In this document: positions 7,627-15,629 of the stretch, piece by piece | How positions within the stretch are numbered: position 1 is the first letter of the stretch | Layout: the number at the start of each line of letters is the position of its first letter | NCBI GenBank assembly: GCA_035497635.1 | Contig: DATJDB010000176.1 | Coordinates: 1 to 21,305, forward strand | Origin: Serpens sp035497635 | Lineage (GTDB): Bacteria; Pseudomonadota; Gammaproteobacteria; Pseudomonadales; Pseudomonadaceae | Length of the DNA: 21,305 nucleotides | Direction of reading: 5' to 3' | The notes under the pieces: model-generated | Told to the model about the DNA's origin: nothing | What the model saw: only the letters and a program-made list of their open reading frames with translations | The model's database searches: none | Made by a program: the position numbers and the translations under genes

Positions 7627-8190
7627 ATGCAAGACGCAGATCGCCGCGAATACTACCGCATCGAAGACCAGGTAGCCTTGCAAATCGTTCCGCTAAGCGG
7701 CGGTGATGAGGTCGCGCAATCGGACGATGCGCAGCTGTTCAATCTGCTCGGCGAACTCAGTCTGCTGGACTTCGAGGCTCAGCATCTGCTGCGCCAGCTA
7801 GGCGAACGGGATCGTCTGACGGGCAACCTGTTGCGGGTCATGAATCGACGTATCGATCTGATCGGCCAGGCCATGACACATGGTCTTCAGACCCAGTTCG
7901 GCGCGCAGCAGAACGTCACCCTCAGCGAAGGCGGCGTCAGCTTTCAGCACGACGAGGCGCTGGAGCGCAGCGCGCTGGTCGGCCTGCGCATGCTGTTGAT
8001 GCCCCACGGCCTGGGCCTGCTACTGCAGGCGCGGGTCGCGCACTGTCAGCCGCTGCCCGAAGGCGGTTACCAGATTGGCACGGAGTTCGAAGCGTTGACC
8101 GACGCACAACGCCAGTTGCTGGCCCGGCATATCCTGCAGAAGCAGGCCCAGGCCCGGCGCCAGGCCCGCGAACTCTCCGATCAGCCATGA
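7627..8190 (+). CDS. PilZ-domain protein with a long helical insert
   Basis: The 187-residue protein probably binds or senses cyclic di-GMP. It shows the N-terminal RxxxR motif (R7 and R11 in RREYYRIE) and, after a gap of nearly 90 residues, a TLSEGG motif at 98-103 matching [D/N]xSxxG with Thr in the first place. In ordinary PilZ domains these motifs are some 20-35 residues apart. Here the gap holds a leucine-rich, probably helical stretch (about 36-88), recalling the tetrameric PilZ fold described from Xanthomonas. There is no signal peptide or membrane segment, so it is cytoplasmic. The ribosome binding site is weak. It is followed 10 bp later by a small exported protein gene. It is the likely counterpart of the PilZ protein at this position in P. 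aeruginosa; its target is unknown. Confidence 0.82.
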   Translation: MQDADRREYYRIEDQVALQIVPLSGGDEVAQSDDAQLFNLLGELSLLDFEAQHLLRQLGERDRLTGNLLRVMNRRIDLIGQAMTHGLQTQFGAQQNVTLSEGGVSFQHDEALERSALVGLRMLLMPHGLGLLLQARVAHCQPLPEGGYQIGTEFEALTDAQRQLLARHILQKQAQARRQARELSDQP

Positions 8191-8200
8191 GAATCCGCGC

Positions 8201-8491
8201 ATGTCCCGCTTCGTCTTTCTGTTCGCCCTGCTGCCCTTTACCGTTCTGGCCGATACGCTGAGCGTGCCGGTCGGCCAACAGGGCGACACCCGCCTGCAAC
8301 TGCCCCTCCAGGGTGAAAGCCAGCAGGCTGTGGAAACCCGTTACGGCGCTGCCGAAACCCGTCGTCCGGCGGTTGGCCAGCCGCCCATCAGCCGTTGGGA
8401 CTACCCAGGCTTTTCTGTCTATTTCGAAAGCGGCAAGGTGATCGACAGCGTTCGCCATCCGCACGCCACTACGCCCGCGCAGGGTCAGTGA
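8201..8491 (+). CDS. Small exported protein of unknown function
   Basis: The 96-residue protein has a clear signal peptide (MSRFVFLFALLPFTVLA, likely cleaved before DTLSV), so it is periplasmic. After a polar region it has the block RYGAAETRRPAVGQPPISRW followed by DYPGFSVYFESGKVIDSV. The pattern of a 'YG..' turn, then W-x-Y, then a 'vyFe.GkVi' strand is reminiscent of small BamE-like folds; that is a resemblance only. Homologues next to the GDPD gene in Pseudomonas are sometimes labelled phosphodiesterase, probably by transfer from the neighbour, and no catalytic motif supports that here. The start follows GAGAA with a 7-base spacer. The gene lies between the PilZ and GDPD genes and is probably co-transcribed. 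Function not recognised. Confidence 0.8.
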   Translation: MSRFVFLFALLPFTVLADTLSVPVGQQGDTRLQLPLQGESQQAVETRYGAAETRRPAVGQPPISRWDYPGFSVYFESGKVIDSVRHPHATTPAQGQ

Positions 8492-8510
8492 CCCTGCCAC
8501 TGGAGATTGC

Positions 8511-9233
8511 ATGACCCTGATCTACGGCCACCGTGGCGCCAAGGGCGAAGCCCCGGAAAATACCCTGGCCAGTTTCCGCCGCTGCCTGGAGCATGGCGTG
8601 ACCCGCTGCGAGCTGGACCTGCACCTGTCGCGGGACGGCGAGCTGATGGTGATCCACGATCCGAGCCTCAAGCGCACCACGGGACGGCGTGGCAAGGTGG
8701 CCGAACACAGCGCCGAAGAACTCTGCGGCTATGACGCGCGCCTGGGCGGCCCGGGCTGGCCGCAACCGACGCCGATCCCGACGCTGGCGCAACTGTTCGA
8801 GCAGTGCCCGTTCGAGCATTGGCAGCTCGAGGTAAAGAGCGCCTCGCGCGAGCGCGCCAGCCGCACCGTCAAGGCGATCCATGCGCTCACCGAGCGTTAC
8901 GGTCTGACGGACAAGGTGACGGTGACCTCCAGCTCTCGCGTGGTATTGCGCGCCCTGCGCCACTGGGCGCCGGAGCTGTCACGCGGCCTGGTGGCCGAAT
9001 ACGCCTGGCTGGATCCGCTCAAGGTGGCCAAGCAGTACGGCTGTGATCTGCTGGCCCTGAACTGGACGTTGTGCACGCCGGAGCGCCTGCTCAAGGCGCA
9101 GCAACGGGGCCTGCACGTGTCGGTCTGGACGGTCAACGAGCCGGCACTGATGCGCCGCCTGGCCGACTTCGGCGCGGACAGCGTGATCACCGATTTTCCG
9201 GGATTGGCGGTGGAAACGCTGGGCAAGGCGTAA
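8511..9233 (+). CDS. Glycerophosphodiester phosphodiesterase, cytoplasmic (GDPD/UgpQ type)
   Basis: The 240-residue enzyme should hydrolyse glycerophosphodiesters from phospholipid turnover to glycerol-3-phosphate and an alcohol. It starts MTLIYGHRGAKGEAPENTLA and has the family active site: H7-R8, E16-N-T, metal ligands E34 and D36 (CELDLHLS) and the second catalytic His in VIHDP (H49). The C-terminal WTVN motif and ending GADSVITDFPG are also typical. There is no signal peptide, so it resembles cytoplasmic UgpQ rather than periplasmic GlpQ, and length fits UgpQ (about 247). TGGAG stands six bases before the ATG. It is last of the plus-strand PilZ block, convergent with sth, with REP-like repeats directly downstream. 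Confidence 0.93.
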   Translation: MTLIYGHRGAKGEAPENTLASFRRCLEHGVTRCELDLHLSRDGELMVIHDPSLKRTTGRRGKVAEHSAEELCGYDARLGGPGWPQPTPIPTLAQLFEQCPFEHWQLEVKSASRERASRTVKAIHALTERYGLTDKVTVTSSSRVVLRALRHWAPELSRGLVAEYAWLDPLKVAKQYGCDLLALNWTLCTPERLLKAQQRGLHVSVWTVNEPALMRRLADFGADSVITDFPGLAVETLGKA

Positions 9234-9259
9234 GGGCTCCTCCTGTTTGGAGCACACCC

Positions 9260-9286
9260 TGTAGGGCCGGCTTTATGCCGGCCTGC
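9260..9286 (+). repeat. REP-like palindrome, unit 1
   Basis: TGTAGGGCCGG begins the unit. Its hairpin has 7-bp arms GGCCGGC (9265-9271) and GCCGGCC (9277-9283) around TTTAT. The same head and loop recur in unit 2 on the opposite strand, which defines it as one of a family rather than a lone hairpin. Confidence 0.8.
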
Positions 9287-9325
9287 GAGGCCGAAGCCTC
9301 CTCACCTGGGTGTGAGCCGCACCCC

Positions 9326-9353
9326 TGTCGGCCGGGATAAACCCGGCCCTACA
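9326..9353 (-). repeat. REP-like palindrome, unit 2 (inverted relative to unit 1)
   Basis: On the minus strand the unit reads TGTAGGGCCGGGTTTATCCC and on. Its 7-bp arms are at 9330-9336 and 9342-9348, with loop TTTAT on that strand. Units 1 and 2 form an inverted pair as in bacterial BIMEs. Confidence 0.8.
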
Positions 9354-9387
9354 AGGTGAACGGTAGGCGCTCCCCGCCGACCTGTGG

Positions 9388-9416
9388 CCTATCGGGTAAA
9401 CCCGGCCCCACGGGTT
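9388..9416 (-). repeat. REP-like palindrome, unit 3 (degenerate)
   Basis: On the minus strand this reads GTGGGGCCGGGTTTACCCGA, close to unit 2 in the head and loop but with a decayed right arm: only CGGG/CCCG (9393-9396, 9401-9404) pairs around TAAA. Same orientation as unit 2. Confidence 0.6.
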
Positions 9417-9430
9417 ACCAAACAACCCCA

Positions 9431-9459
9431 AAAAAAACAAAAGCCCGCACGAGGCGGGC
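9431..9459 (-). terminator. Rho-independent terminator of sth
   Basis: Arms GCCCGC (9443-9448) and GCGGGC (9454-9459) enclose a 5-base loop. On the minus strand the stem is followed by TTTTGTTTTTTTT, a strong U-tract, about 100 bases after the sth stop. On the plus strand only TTT follows, so it would serve the GDPD transcript weakly. Confidence 0.88.
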
Positions 9460-9558
9460 CTTTGAGCCTGGTTCAGAAGCTCTCCCGGTTTGGCCATTGC
9501 CAGAGCCGGGGGTTCTGCAAGGGTTCCCCGCCCGGCTCAGGCGACCGGACGGAGCCTG

Positions 9559-10953
9559 TCAAAAAAGCCGGTTAAGGCCATCGAACGCCGCCACCCGGTA
9601 GGCTTCCGCCATGGTCGGGTAGTTGAAGGTGGTGTTGACGAAATACTTGATGGTATTGCCCTCACCCTTCTGGTTCATGATCGCCTGGCCGATGTGCACG
9701 ATTTCCGACGCCTGGTAGCCGAAGCAGTGCACGCCGAGAACTTCCAGTGTCTCGCGATGGAACAGCAGCTTCAGCATGCCGACCGGCTCGTAGGAGATCT
9801 GCGCGCGGGCCATGCTCTTGAAGAAGGCCTTGCCGACTTCGTAGGGCACCTTGGCCTGGGTCAGCTCGCGCTCGGTCTTGCCGATCGAGCTGATCTCCGG
9901 AATCGTGTAGATACCGGTCGGCACGTCGTCAACGAAACGCCAGCTGTCGTTCTCCATGATGCTGCCGGCGGCCGAGCGGCCCTGGTCGTAGGCGGCACTG
10001 GCCAGCGACGGCCAGCCAATCACGTCACCGGCGGCGTAGACGTTCGGCAACTCCGTGCGGTAGTGCTCGTCGACATGGATCTGGCCACGGTTGTTGGCCT
10101 TGATACCGATGTTTTCCAGGCCCAGCTTGTCGGTATTGCCGGTACGACCGTTGCACCACAGGAAGGCGTCGGCCTTGATCTTCTTGCCGGACTTCATGTG
10201 CAGGATCACCGCGTTCTCGGTGCCCTCGACCCGCTCGTACTCTTCGTTGTGGCGAATGAGCACGTTGTTGGTACGCAGGTGGTAGGAGAGCGCGTCGGAG
10301 ATCTCATCGTCCAGGAAGCTGAGCAACTGGTCGCGAGTGTCGATCAGATCGACCAGCACGCCGAGGCCGCTGAAGATCGAGGCGTATTCGGTGCCGATAA
10401 CGCCGGCGCCGTAGATGATGATGCGGCGCGGCGTATGGGTCAGTTTGAGAATGGTGTCGCTGTCGTAGATGCGCGGGTGATTGAAGTCGACATCCGCCGG
10501 ACGATAGGGACGCGAACCCGTGGCGACGATGATCTGCTTGGCCACCAGACGCTCAACCGCGCCGTTCAGGCAGACCACTTCGATGCAATGCTCATCGGCG
10601 AAGCTGGCGGTACCGAAGAAGGTGGAAATGCGGTTGCGCGCGTAATAGCTGGTGCGCGAGGTGACCTGCTTGCCAATGACCTTCTCGGCGCTTTTCAGCA
10701 CGTCCTGGAACGAGAACCAGCGCGGCTCGCCAATCTGGCGGAACAGCGGGTTATTGTTGTACTGCATGATCTGGCGAACGGAATGTCGCAACGCCTTGGA
10801 CGGGATGGTCCCCAGGTGGGTGCAGTTGCCCCCCACCAGCGGACGCTCGTCCACCACTGCGATCTTGCGTCCCGAACGCACCGCGTTCATCGCCGCGCCT
10901 TCACCCGCCGGGCCCGTGCCCAGCACCACTACGTCGAAGTTGTAGACCGCCAT
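9559..10953 (-). CDS. sthA: Soluble pyridine nucleotide transhydrogenase
   Basis: The 464-residue flavoprotein catalyses hydride exchange between NADPH and NAD+ in the cytoplasm and mainly serves to drain excess NADPH. It has the FAD-binding GTGPAGEG at 12-19 and the second Rossmann motif GAGVIG at 182-187. The FAD-domain C-terminal motif is VYAAGDVIG. Where disulfide reductases of this fold have CxxxxC, it reads NCTHLGTIPSK, keeping one Cys (C44) and replacing the other by Thr (T49). This is the mark of Sth as against lipoamide dehydrogenase. AAGGAG precedes the ATG by 5 bases. It follows nqrM by 115 bp in the same direction and may be transcribed with the nqr genes. The often-used Pseudomonas symbol is sth. 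Confidence 0.96.
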   Translation of the reverse strand: MAVYNFDVVVLGTGPAGEGAAMNAVRSGRKIAVVDERPLVGGNCTHLGTIPSKALRHSVRQIMQYNNNPLFRQIGEPRWFSFQDVLKSAEKVIGKQVTSRTSYYARNRISTFFGTASFADEHCIEVVCLNGAVERLVAKQIIVATGSRPYRPADVDFNHPRIYDSDTILKLTHTPRRIIIYGAGVIGTEYASIFSGLGVLVDLIDTRDQLLSFLDDEISDALSYHLRTNNVLIRHNEEYERVEGTENAVILHMKSGKKIKADAFLWCNGRTGNTDKLGLENIGIKANNRGQIHVDEHYRTELPNVYAAGDVIGWPSLASAAYDQGRSAAGSIMENDSWRFVDDVPTGIYTIPEISSIGKTERELTQAKVPYEVGKAFFKSMARAQISYEPVGMLKLLFHRETLEVLGVHCFGYQASEIVHIGQAIMNQKGEGNTIKYFVNTTFNYPTMAEAYRVAAFDGLNRLF

Positions 10954-11068
10954 GTGTACTCCTTAATAACGCGCCTGGGCGGCACGTCCATGGAAACTGC
11001 CCTGCGCACGGTGCCGGGCCTTGTCTGTCCCGGCCGTACCGGGGCGGCGCGCAAGGCGCCGGTTTGCA
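10954..11068 (-). other. nqrM-sth spacer with GC-rich hairpins
   Basis: This 115-bp gap contains inverted repeats CGGCGC/GCGCCG (11045-11061, loop of 5) and GCCGGG/CCCGGC (11013-11034, loop of 10). No T-run follows either on the minus strand, so they do not look like intrinsic terminators. No good sigma-70 promoter for sth was seen. They could act in RNA processing or as partial attenuators between the nqr genes and sth. Confidence 0.5.
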
Positions 11069-11293
11069 TCAGCGCCGGGTGGCGTCGTAGGCCAGGTCGG
11101 GGCTGACCGCTTTCTCGGCGTTAACCTCTTCGCATTTCTGCCGGTTACCACCGCAGATGGAGCATTCCTTCTCGATACCCAGCGCGGCGATGCCACCGCA
11201 CGAACCGGCCAGCGGCTTGCGGCCGGCCATAACACCTGCCGACATCCCGAGGACGACCAGCAGCATGACAATCAGTGTGACGAGCCAGATCAT
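11069..11293 (-). CDS. nqrM: Na+-NQR maturation factor NqrM
   Basis: The 74-residue protein has an N-terminal membrane helix (about 2-24) and a Cys-rich tail. C32 lies in AGSCGG, followed by ECSICGG (C44, C47) and KCEE (C54), the pattern of the NqrM/DUF539 family. NqrM is required for a functional Na+-NQR and is thought to deliver iron for the membrane-embedded NqrD/NqrE centre. The ATG overlaps the apbE stop by 4 bp (ATGA) and is preceded by AAGGAG with a 7-base spacer. Its place after apbE in the nqr operon fits this role exactly. Confidence 0.93.
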   Translation of the reverse strand: MIWLVTLIVMLLVVLGMSAGVMAGRKPLAGSCGGIAALGIEKECSICGGNRQKCEEVNAEKAVSPDLAYDATRR

Positions 11294-12321
11294 GGTGCGA
11301 CTCCTTGCGTTGCAAACAACGCATCGAATGCGGAACTCCCCTGTGAGACGAAGTCTTCGCCTTCACGGGTAACAAACAACGCCGCAATCCCTTGAGCTTC
11401 GGCGAAACGCAATCCCTCATCCGGACCCAGTACCATCAGCAGGGTAGACAGGCCGTCCGCCTCGCGGGCGGAGGGCCTGAGCACCGTGACAGCGGCCAGT
11501 TTATGGCTTATCGGCGCGGCCTGGCGAGGGTCCAGGGTATGGGAGAAACGTTTACCGTCCCGCTCGAAATAATTGCGGTAGTCACCGGATGTGGAAACCG
11601 ACAGCCCGTCCAGCGCCACGATTTGCTGCACGGCGCGCACATCGGCATGCGGCGCTTCAATCGCGATCCGCCAGGGCGAACCGTCGGGCTTGTGGCCCAG
11701 CGCCTTCAGCTCCCCGGTGACTTCCACCAGATAACTGCCGATGCCTTGCGCTTCGAGCAATGCAGCGATGCGATCCACGGTGTAGCCGGCCGCGACACTG
11801 TTCAGATCGACCTGAACGGCGTCGCTGTCCTTGCACAAGCGATCATCCTGTACCTGCACACGCCGGTAGCCGTACTGCTCGCGAACAGCCATCAGGGCGT
11901 CTGCGTCCGGCACCTGCTGGCCCCGCGACTTGGCGCCGAAGCCCCACAGCGTAATCAGCGGTTCGAGGGTCAGATCGAAGGCGCCGTCGCTCTGCCGCGA
12001 CAACTGCGTACCGTACTCGACCAGTTCGAGAACCGGCCGGGGCAGCACATGACAACCGGCCGGGGCGCGGTTGAACGCTTCCAGATCGGAGTCGGCCCGG
12101 TAGGTAGACATCTGCTTGTCGACCTCGGCCAGGATGACTTCAACCTCGCGCTGCAGCACCTCCCGCTTCGGTGACGAAGCGGCCTGCACGTACTTGATCG
12201 AATAGGTGCTGCCCATGGTCGGGCCGCCGAAGGTTTCCAGCGTCTCGGAAAACAGGCAGCCCGTCAGGGCTGCCGCCGAAGCGACAGCAATGACGGGCTG
12301 CAGTACAGCTCTGAGGCGCAT
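11290..12321 (-). CDS. apbE: FAD:protein FMN transferase ApbE (lipoprotein)
   Basis: The 343-residue protein transfers FMN from FAD onto Thr residues of target proteins, here NqrB and NqrC. It has a lipoprotein signal peptide (MRLRAVLQPVIAVASAAALT) with lipobox ending at C22, so it acts outside the inner membrane. ApbE motifs seen are GGPTMGSTYSIKY near 32-44, VDLNSVAAGYTVD near 161-173, SHTLDPR near 250-256 and DGLSTLLMVLG near 279-289. The ATG at 12321 is chosen because it gives a clean signal peptide and lies one base past the nqrF stop; an in-frame TTG 12 bases upstream is less likely. It is coupled to nqrM by a 4-bp overlap. Cofactor installation genes placed right behind nqrF are typical. 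Confidence 0.95.
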   Translation of the reverse strand: MRLRAVLQPVIAVASAAALTGCLFSETLETFGGPTMGSTYSIKYVQAASSPKREVLQREVEVILAEVDKQMSTYRADSDLEAFNRAPAGCHVLPRPVLELVEYGTQLSRQSDGAFDLTLEPLITLWGFGAKSRGQQVPDADALMAVREQYGYRRVQVQDDRLCKDSDAVQVDLNSVAAGYTVDRIAALLEAQGIGSYLVEVTGELKALGHKPDGSPWRIAIEAPHADVRAVQQIVALDGLSVSTSGDYRNYFERDGKRFSHTLDPRQAAPISHKLAAVTVLRPSAREADGLSTLLMVLGPDEGLRFAEAQGIAALFVTREGEDFVSQGSSAFDALFATQGVAP

Positions 12322-12322
12322 G

Positions 12323-13546
12323 CTAGCCGCCAAAGTCGTCGAGCAGGATGTTATCCGGTTCGACGCCCAGCTCGGTGAGCATCTTGATCACCGAGGCGTT
12401 CATCATCGGCGGGCCGCACATGTAGAACTCGCAATCCTCGGGAGCGACGTGGCTCTTGAGGTAGTTCTCGTACAGCACGTTGTGGATGAAGCCGGTGTAG
12501 CCGGTCCAGTTGTCTTCCGGCAACGGGTCGGACAGCGCCAGGTGCCAGGTGAAGTTCGGGTTCTCCTCGGCCAGCTTGTTGAACTCGTCCACGTAGAAGG
12601 CTTCGCGCATGGAACGGGCGCCATACCAGAAGCTGATCTTGCGCGTGGATTTCAGTCGCTTGAGCTGGTCGAAGATGTGCGAACGCATCGGCGCCATGCC
12701 CGCGCCACCGCCGACGAAAACCATTTCGTTGTCGGTGTCCTTGGCGAAGAACTCACCGAAGGGTCCGTACACGGTGATCTTGTCGCCCGGCTTGAGGCTG
12801 AACACGAACGAGGACATCTTGCCGGCAGGGATTTCATCCCGGCCCGGCGGCGGCGAAGCAATACGGATATTGAACTTCACGATGCCCTTTTCGTCCGGGT
12901 AGTTCGCCATGGAGTAGGCGCGAATGGTGGTTTCATCCACCGTCGACACGTAGCGCCACATGTTGAACTTGTCCCAGTCGCCACGGTATTCGGGCTGGAT
13001 GTCGAAGTCCTTGTAGTTGACCGTGTGCGCCGGGCATTCCAGCTGCACATAGCCACCGGCGCGGAAGTTCACGTCCTCTCCTTCGGGCAGACGCAGGGTC
13101 AGCTCCTTGATGAAGGTGGCCACGTTGGGGTTGGACTCGACAGTGCATTCCCATTTCTTCACGCCGAAGACTTCTTCCGGCACTTCGATCTTCATGTCCT
13201 GCTTGACCGGAGCCTGACAGGACAGGCGCCAGCCGGCAGTCGCCTCGCGGCGGGTGAAGTGCGAAGCCTCGGTGGGCAGCATTTCGCCGCCGCCACTTTC
13301 GACGATGCACTTGCACTGGGCGCAGGTACCGCCGCCACCGCAGGCCGAGGACAGGAAGATGTTGTTGGCCGCCAGGGTCTGCAACAGCTTGCCGCCGGCC
13401 GGGACGGTAATGGTCCGCTCGCCGTTGATTTCGATATTGACGTCGCCGCTGGAAACCAGCTTGGCGCGCGCCGCCAGGATGATCACCACCAGTGCAAGCA
13501 CGATGACGGTGAACATGCCAATGGCAAGGAAGATTTCGTAGTTCAT
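12323..13546 (-). CDS. nqrF: Na+-NQR subunit F, NADH dehydrogenase
   Basis: The 407-residue protein is the electron entry subunit. It has one N-terminal helix (about 3-26), then a ferredoxin domain with the [2Fe-2S] ligands C69, C75, C78 and C110. Next comes the FAD-binding motif RAYSMANYP at 209-217, then the NADH-binding part with FVGGGAGMAPM at about 277-287 and the conserved YMCGPPMM with C377. Residue numbers sit within one of the Vibrio enzyme. NADH electrons pass via FAD and the Fe-S cluster to the membrane subunits. It starts 15 bp after the nqrE stop and is followed directly by apbE. All cofactor residues are intact. Confidence 0.97.
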   Translation of the reverse strand: MNYEIFLAIGMFTVIVLALVVIILAARAKLVSSGDVNIEINGERTITVPAGGKLLQTLAANNIFLSSACGGGGTCAQCKCIVESGGGEMLPTEASHFTRREATAGWRLSCQAPVKQDMKIEVPEEVFGVKKWECTVESNPNVATFIKELTLRLPEGEDVNFRAGGYVQLECPAHTVNYKDFDIQPEYRGDWDKFNMWRYVSTVDETTIRAYSMANYPDEKGIVKFNIRIASPPPGRDEIPAGKMSSFVFSLKPGDKITVYGPFGEFFAKDTDNEMVFVGGGAGMAPMRSHIFDQLKRLKSTRKISFWYGARSMREAFYVDEFNKLAEENPNFTWHLALSDPLPEDNWTGYTGFIHNVLYENYLKSHVAPEDCEFYMCGPPMMNASVIKMLTELGVEPDNILLDDFGG

Positions 13547-13561
13547 CTGATCATCCCGTCC

Positions 13562-14169
<608 letters not shown>

Positions 14170-14170
<1 letters not shown>

Positions 14171-14838
14171 CAGAAGGCCTCCTTGTTGGACACTTGCGGG
14201 GCCATCTTGAAGCTCGGCTGCTCGACCTGATCCTTCTTCCAGGAGCGCAGCGCCCAGATGATCAGGCCGATCAGGAAGAACGCAGACGGCGGCAGCAGCA
14301 GCAGACCGTTGGGCAGGTACCAGCCACCGTCATTCACAACCGGAATGATGGTGTAGCCGAACAGCTTGCCGGCACCGAACAGCTCGCGAATCACACCCAG
14401 CACCAGCAGCATGACGCTGTAGCCCAGGCCGTTGCCGATGCCGTCCCAGAAGGACAGTACCGGCGGATTCTGCATGGCGAACGCTTCGGCGCGCCCCATC
14501 ACGATGCAGTTGGTGATGATCAGGCCGACGAACACCGAGAGCTGCTTGGACAGGGAGAAGGCATAGGCCTTCAGGATCTGGTCCACCACGATCACCAGCG
14601 AGGCGATGATCACCATCTGCACGATCATGCGGATGCTGCTGGGGATCTGGCTGCGGATCATCGAGATGAACAGGCTGGAGAAGCCGGTCACCAGGGTGAG
14701 CGCAATGGACATCACCAGCGCGGTCTTGAGGTTGGAGGTAACCGCCAGCGCCGAGCAGATCCCGAGGATCTGCAGGCCGATGGGGTTATTGGCGAAGACC
14801 GGATTGAACAGGACTTCCTTGATAGTGGGTTGCGACAT
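14170..14838 (-). CDS. nqrD: Na+-NQR subunit D
   Basis: The 222-residue protein has about six hydrophobic helices and begins MSQPTIKEVLFNPVFANNPI. The family block NNPIGLQILGICSALAVTS contains C28; C111 lies in ITNCIVMGRAEAF. These are the two cysteines expected to bind the shared iron-sulfur centre with NqrE. An in-frame GTG six bases upstream overlaps the nqrC stop, but the ATG at 14838 is preferred: GGAGG is 7 bases from the ATG and only 1 from the GTG. With the GTG the protein would be 224 residues, which is also a length seen in the family. It is flanked by nqrC (2-bp gap) and nqrE (1-bp overlap). Confidence 0.95.
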
Positions 14839-14840
14839 GC

Positions 14841-15629
14841 TCACGCCTCCCCTGCACGAAGTTTTGCAATAAAGGAACCGAAGCCGTTTTCACCCAGCCA
14901 GAAATGCAGCAGGTTGTTTACACCGTTGCTGGTCAGGGTGGCGCCGGCCAGGCCGTCGACCTGGTGAATCGCCTTCGGGCTCTGCGAATCGACGTTGCCC
15001 TTGACGATCTGTACGGCCAGGTTGCCGTTCTCGTCGAACAGCGTCTTGCCGGGCCACAGCGACTTCCATCGGGGATTGTCGACTTCACCGCCCAGACCGG
15101 GGGTTTCGCCGTGCTGGTAGAAGCCGAAACCGGCCACGGTGTTCAGGTCGCCCTTGACGGCAACGAAGCCGTGCAGGGTCGACCACAGACCGTAACCACG
15201 CACCGGCAGGACCAGGGTCTGCAGCTCGCCATCGCTTTCCACCATGTACACGGTGGAGTAACGCTCGCGGCGCTTGATCGAGGCGATGTCCTGCTGGCCG
15301 GTCAGGGCCGAGGACAGCTTCGAGTCCTTGGCGGCCGCCAGCGGATCGAAGGTGGCCGGGTCGAGTTCATCGGTGAAGGTGCCGGTTTCCAGATCGACAA
15401 CGCGCGCGGTGATGCGCTGTGCGTACAGATCACGCACCTCGCGGGCACTGCTGCCCTCTTTACCCAGGCCGGCGATGGCCAGGATGCTGCGCTGCTTGTC
15501 GAGCTGACGGTTGGCTTCCTGAGTCGGGCGCAGGGCCACGGCGGCACCGGCGACGAACACCGAGCAGACCAGGCAGACCAGCAGGGCCACCGTCAGGGTG
15601 CGGGCGGTGGATTCTTTCTGATTAGACAT
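14841..15629 (-). CDS. nqrC: Na+-NQR subunit C, FMN-carrying
   Basis: The 262-residue protein has one N-terminal helix (about 11-33) and a periplasmic FMN-binding domain. The flavinylation motif DGLAGATLTS has the acceptor Thr at T231, to which ApbE attaches FMN by a phosphoester bond. The first motif small residue is Ala where Ser is common, which the ApbE consensus allows. The FMN-domain stretch ETPGLGGEV near 175-183 is also present. NqrC passes electrons between the intramembrane Fe centre and the NqrB FMN. It overlaps the nqrB end by 8 bp, and nqrD begins 2 bp after its stop. RnfG is related but excluded by the operon. Confidence 0.96.
   Translation of the reverse strand: MSNQKESTARTLTVALLVCLVCSVFVAGAAVALRPTQEANRQLDKQRSILAIAGLGKEGSSAREVRDLYAQRITARVVDLETGTFTDELDPATFDPLAAAKDSKLSSALTGQQDIASIKRRERYSTVYMVESDGELQTLVLPVRGYGLWSTLHGFVAVKGDLNTVAGFGFYQHGETPGLGGEVDNPRWKSLWPGKTLFDENGNLAVQIVKGNVDSQSPKAIHQVDGLAGATLTSNGVNNLLHFWLGENGFGSFIAKLRAGEA

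Larger units (their letters stand above)
9234..9558. other. Convergent intergenic region with REP-like repeats and a terminator
   Basis: This 325-bp gap between the ends of the GDPD gene and sth holds no convincing gene. It carries three REP-like units (9261-9416), two short extra hairpins (9287-9300, stem GAGGC with a CGAA loop; 9309-9323, stem GGTG) and a terminator (9431-9459). Further inverted repeats lie near the sth end: CCCGG/CCGGG around 9484-9510 and GGCTC/GAGCC around 9534-9556. Confidence 0.8.

Noticed and set aside
7431..7628. 65-codon minus-strand frame over the lolC start as a protein gene
   Set aside because: It overlaps lolC out of frame and its full length lacks coding character. 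Only its short form from the ATG at 7547 is kept, as a possible leader ORF.
9490..11106. 538-codon plus-strand open frame opposite sth
   Set aside because: It is a shadow of sth; no domain or start signal was seen.
14839..14844. GTG start for nqrD overlapping the nqrC stop
   Set aside because: The ribosome binding site would be one base from it; the ATG six bases on has a 7-base spacer.
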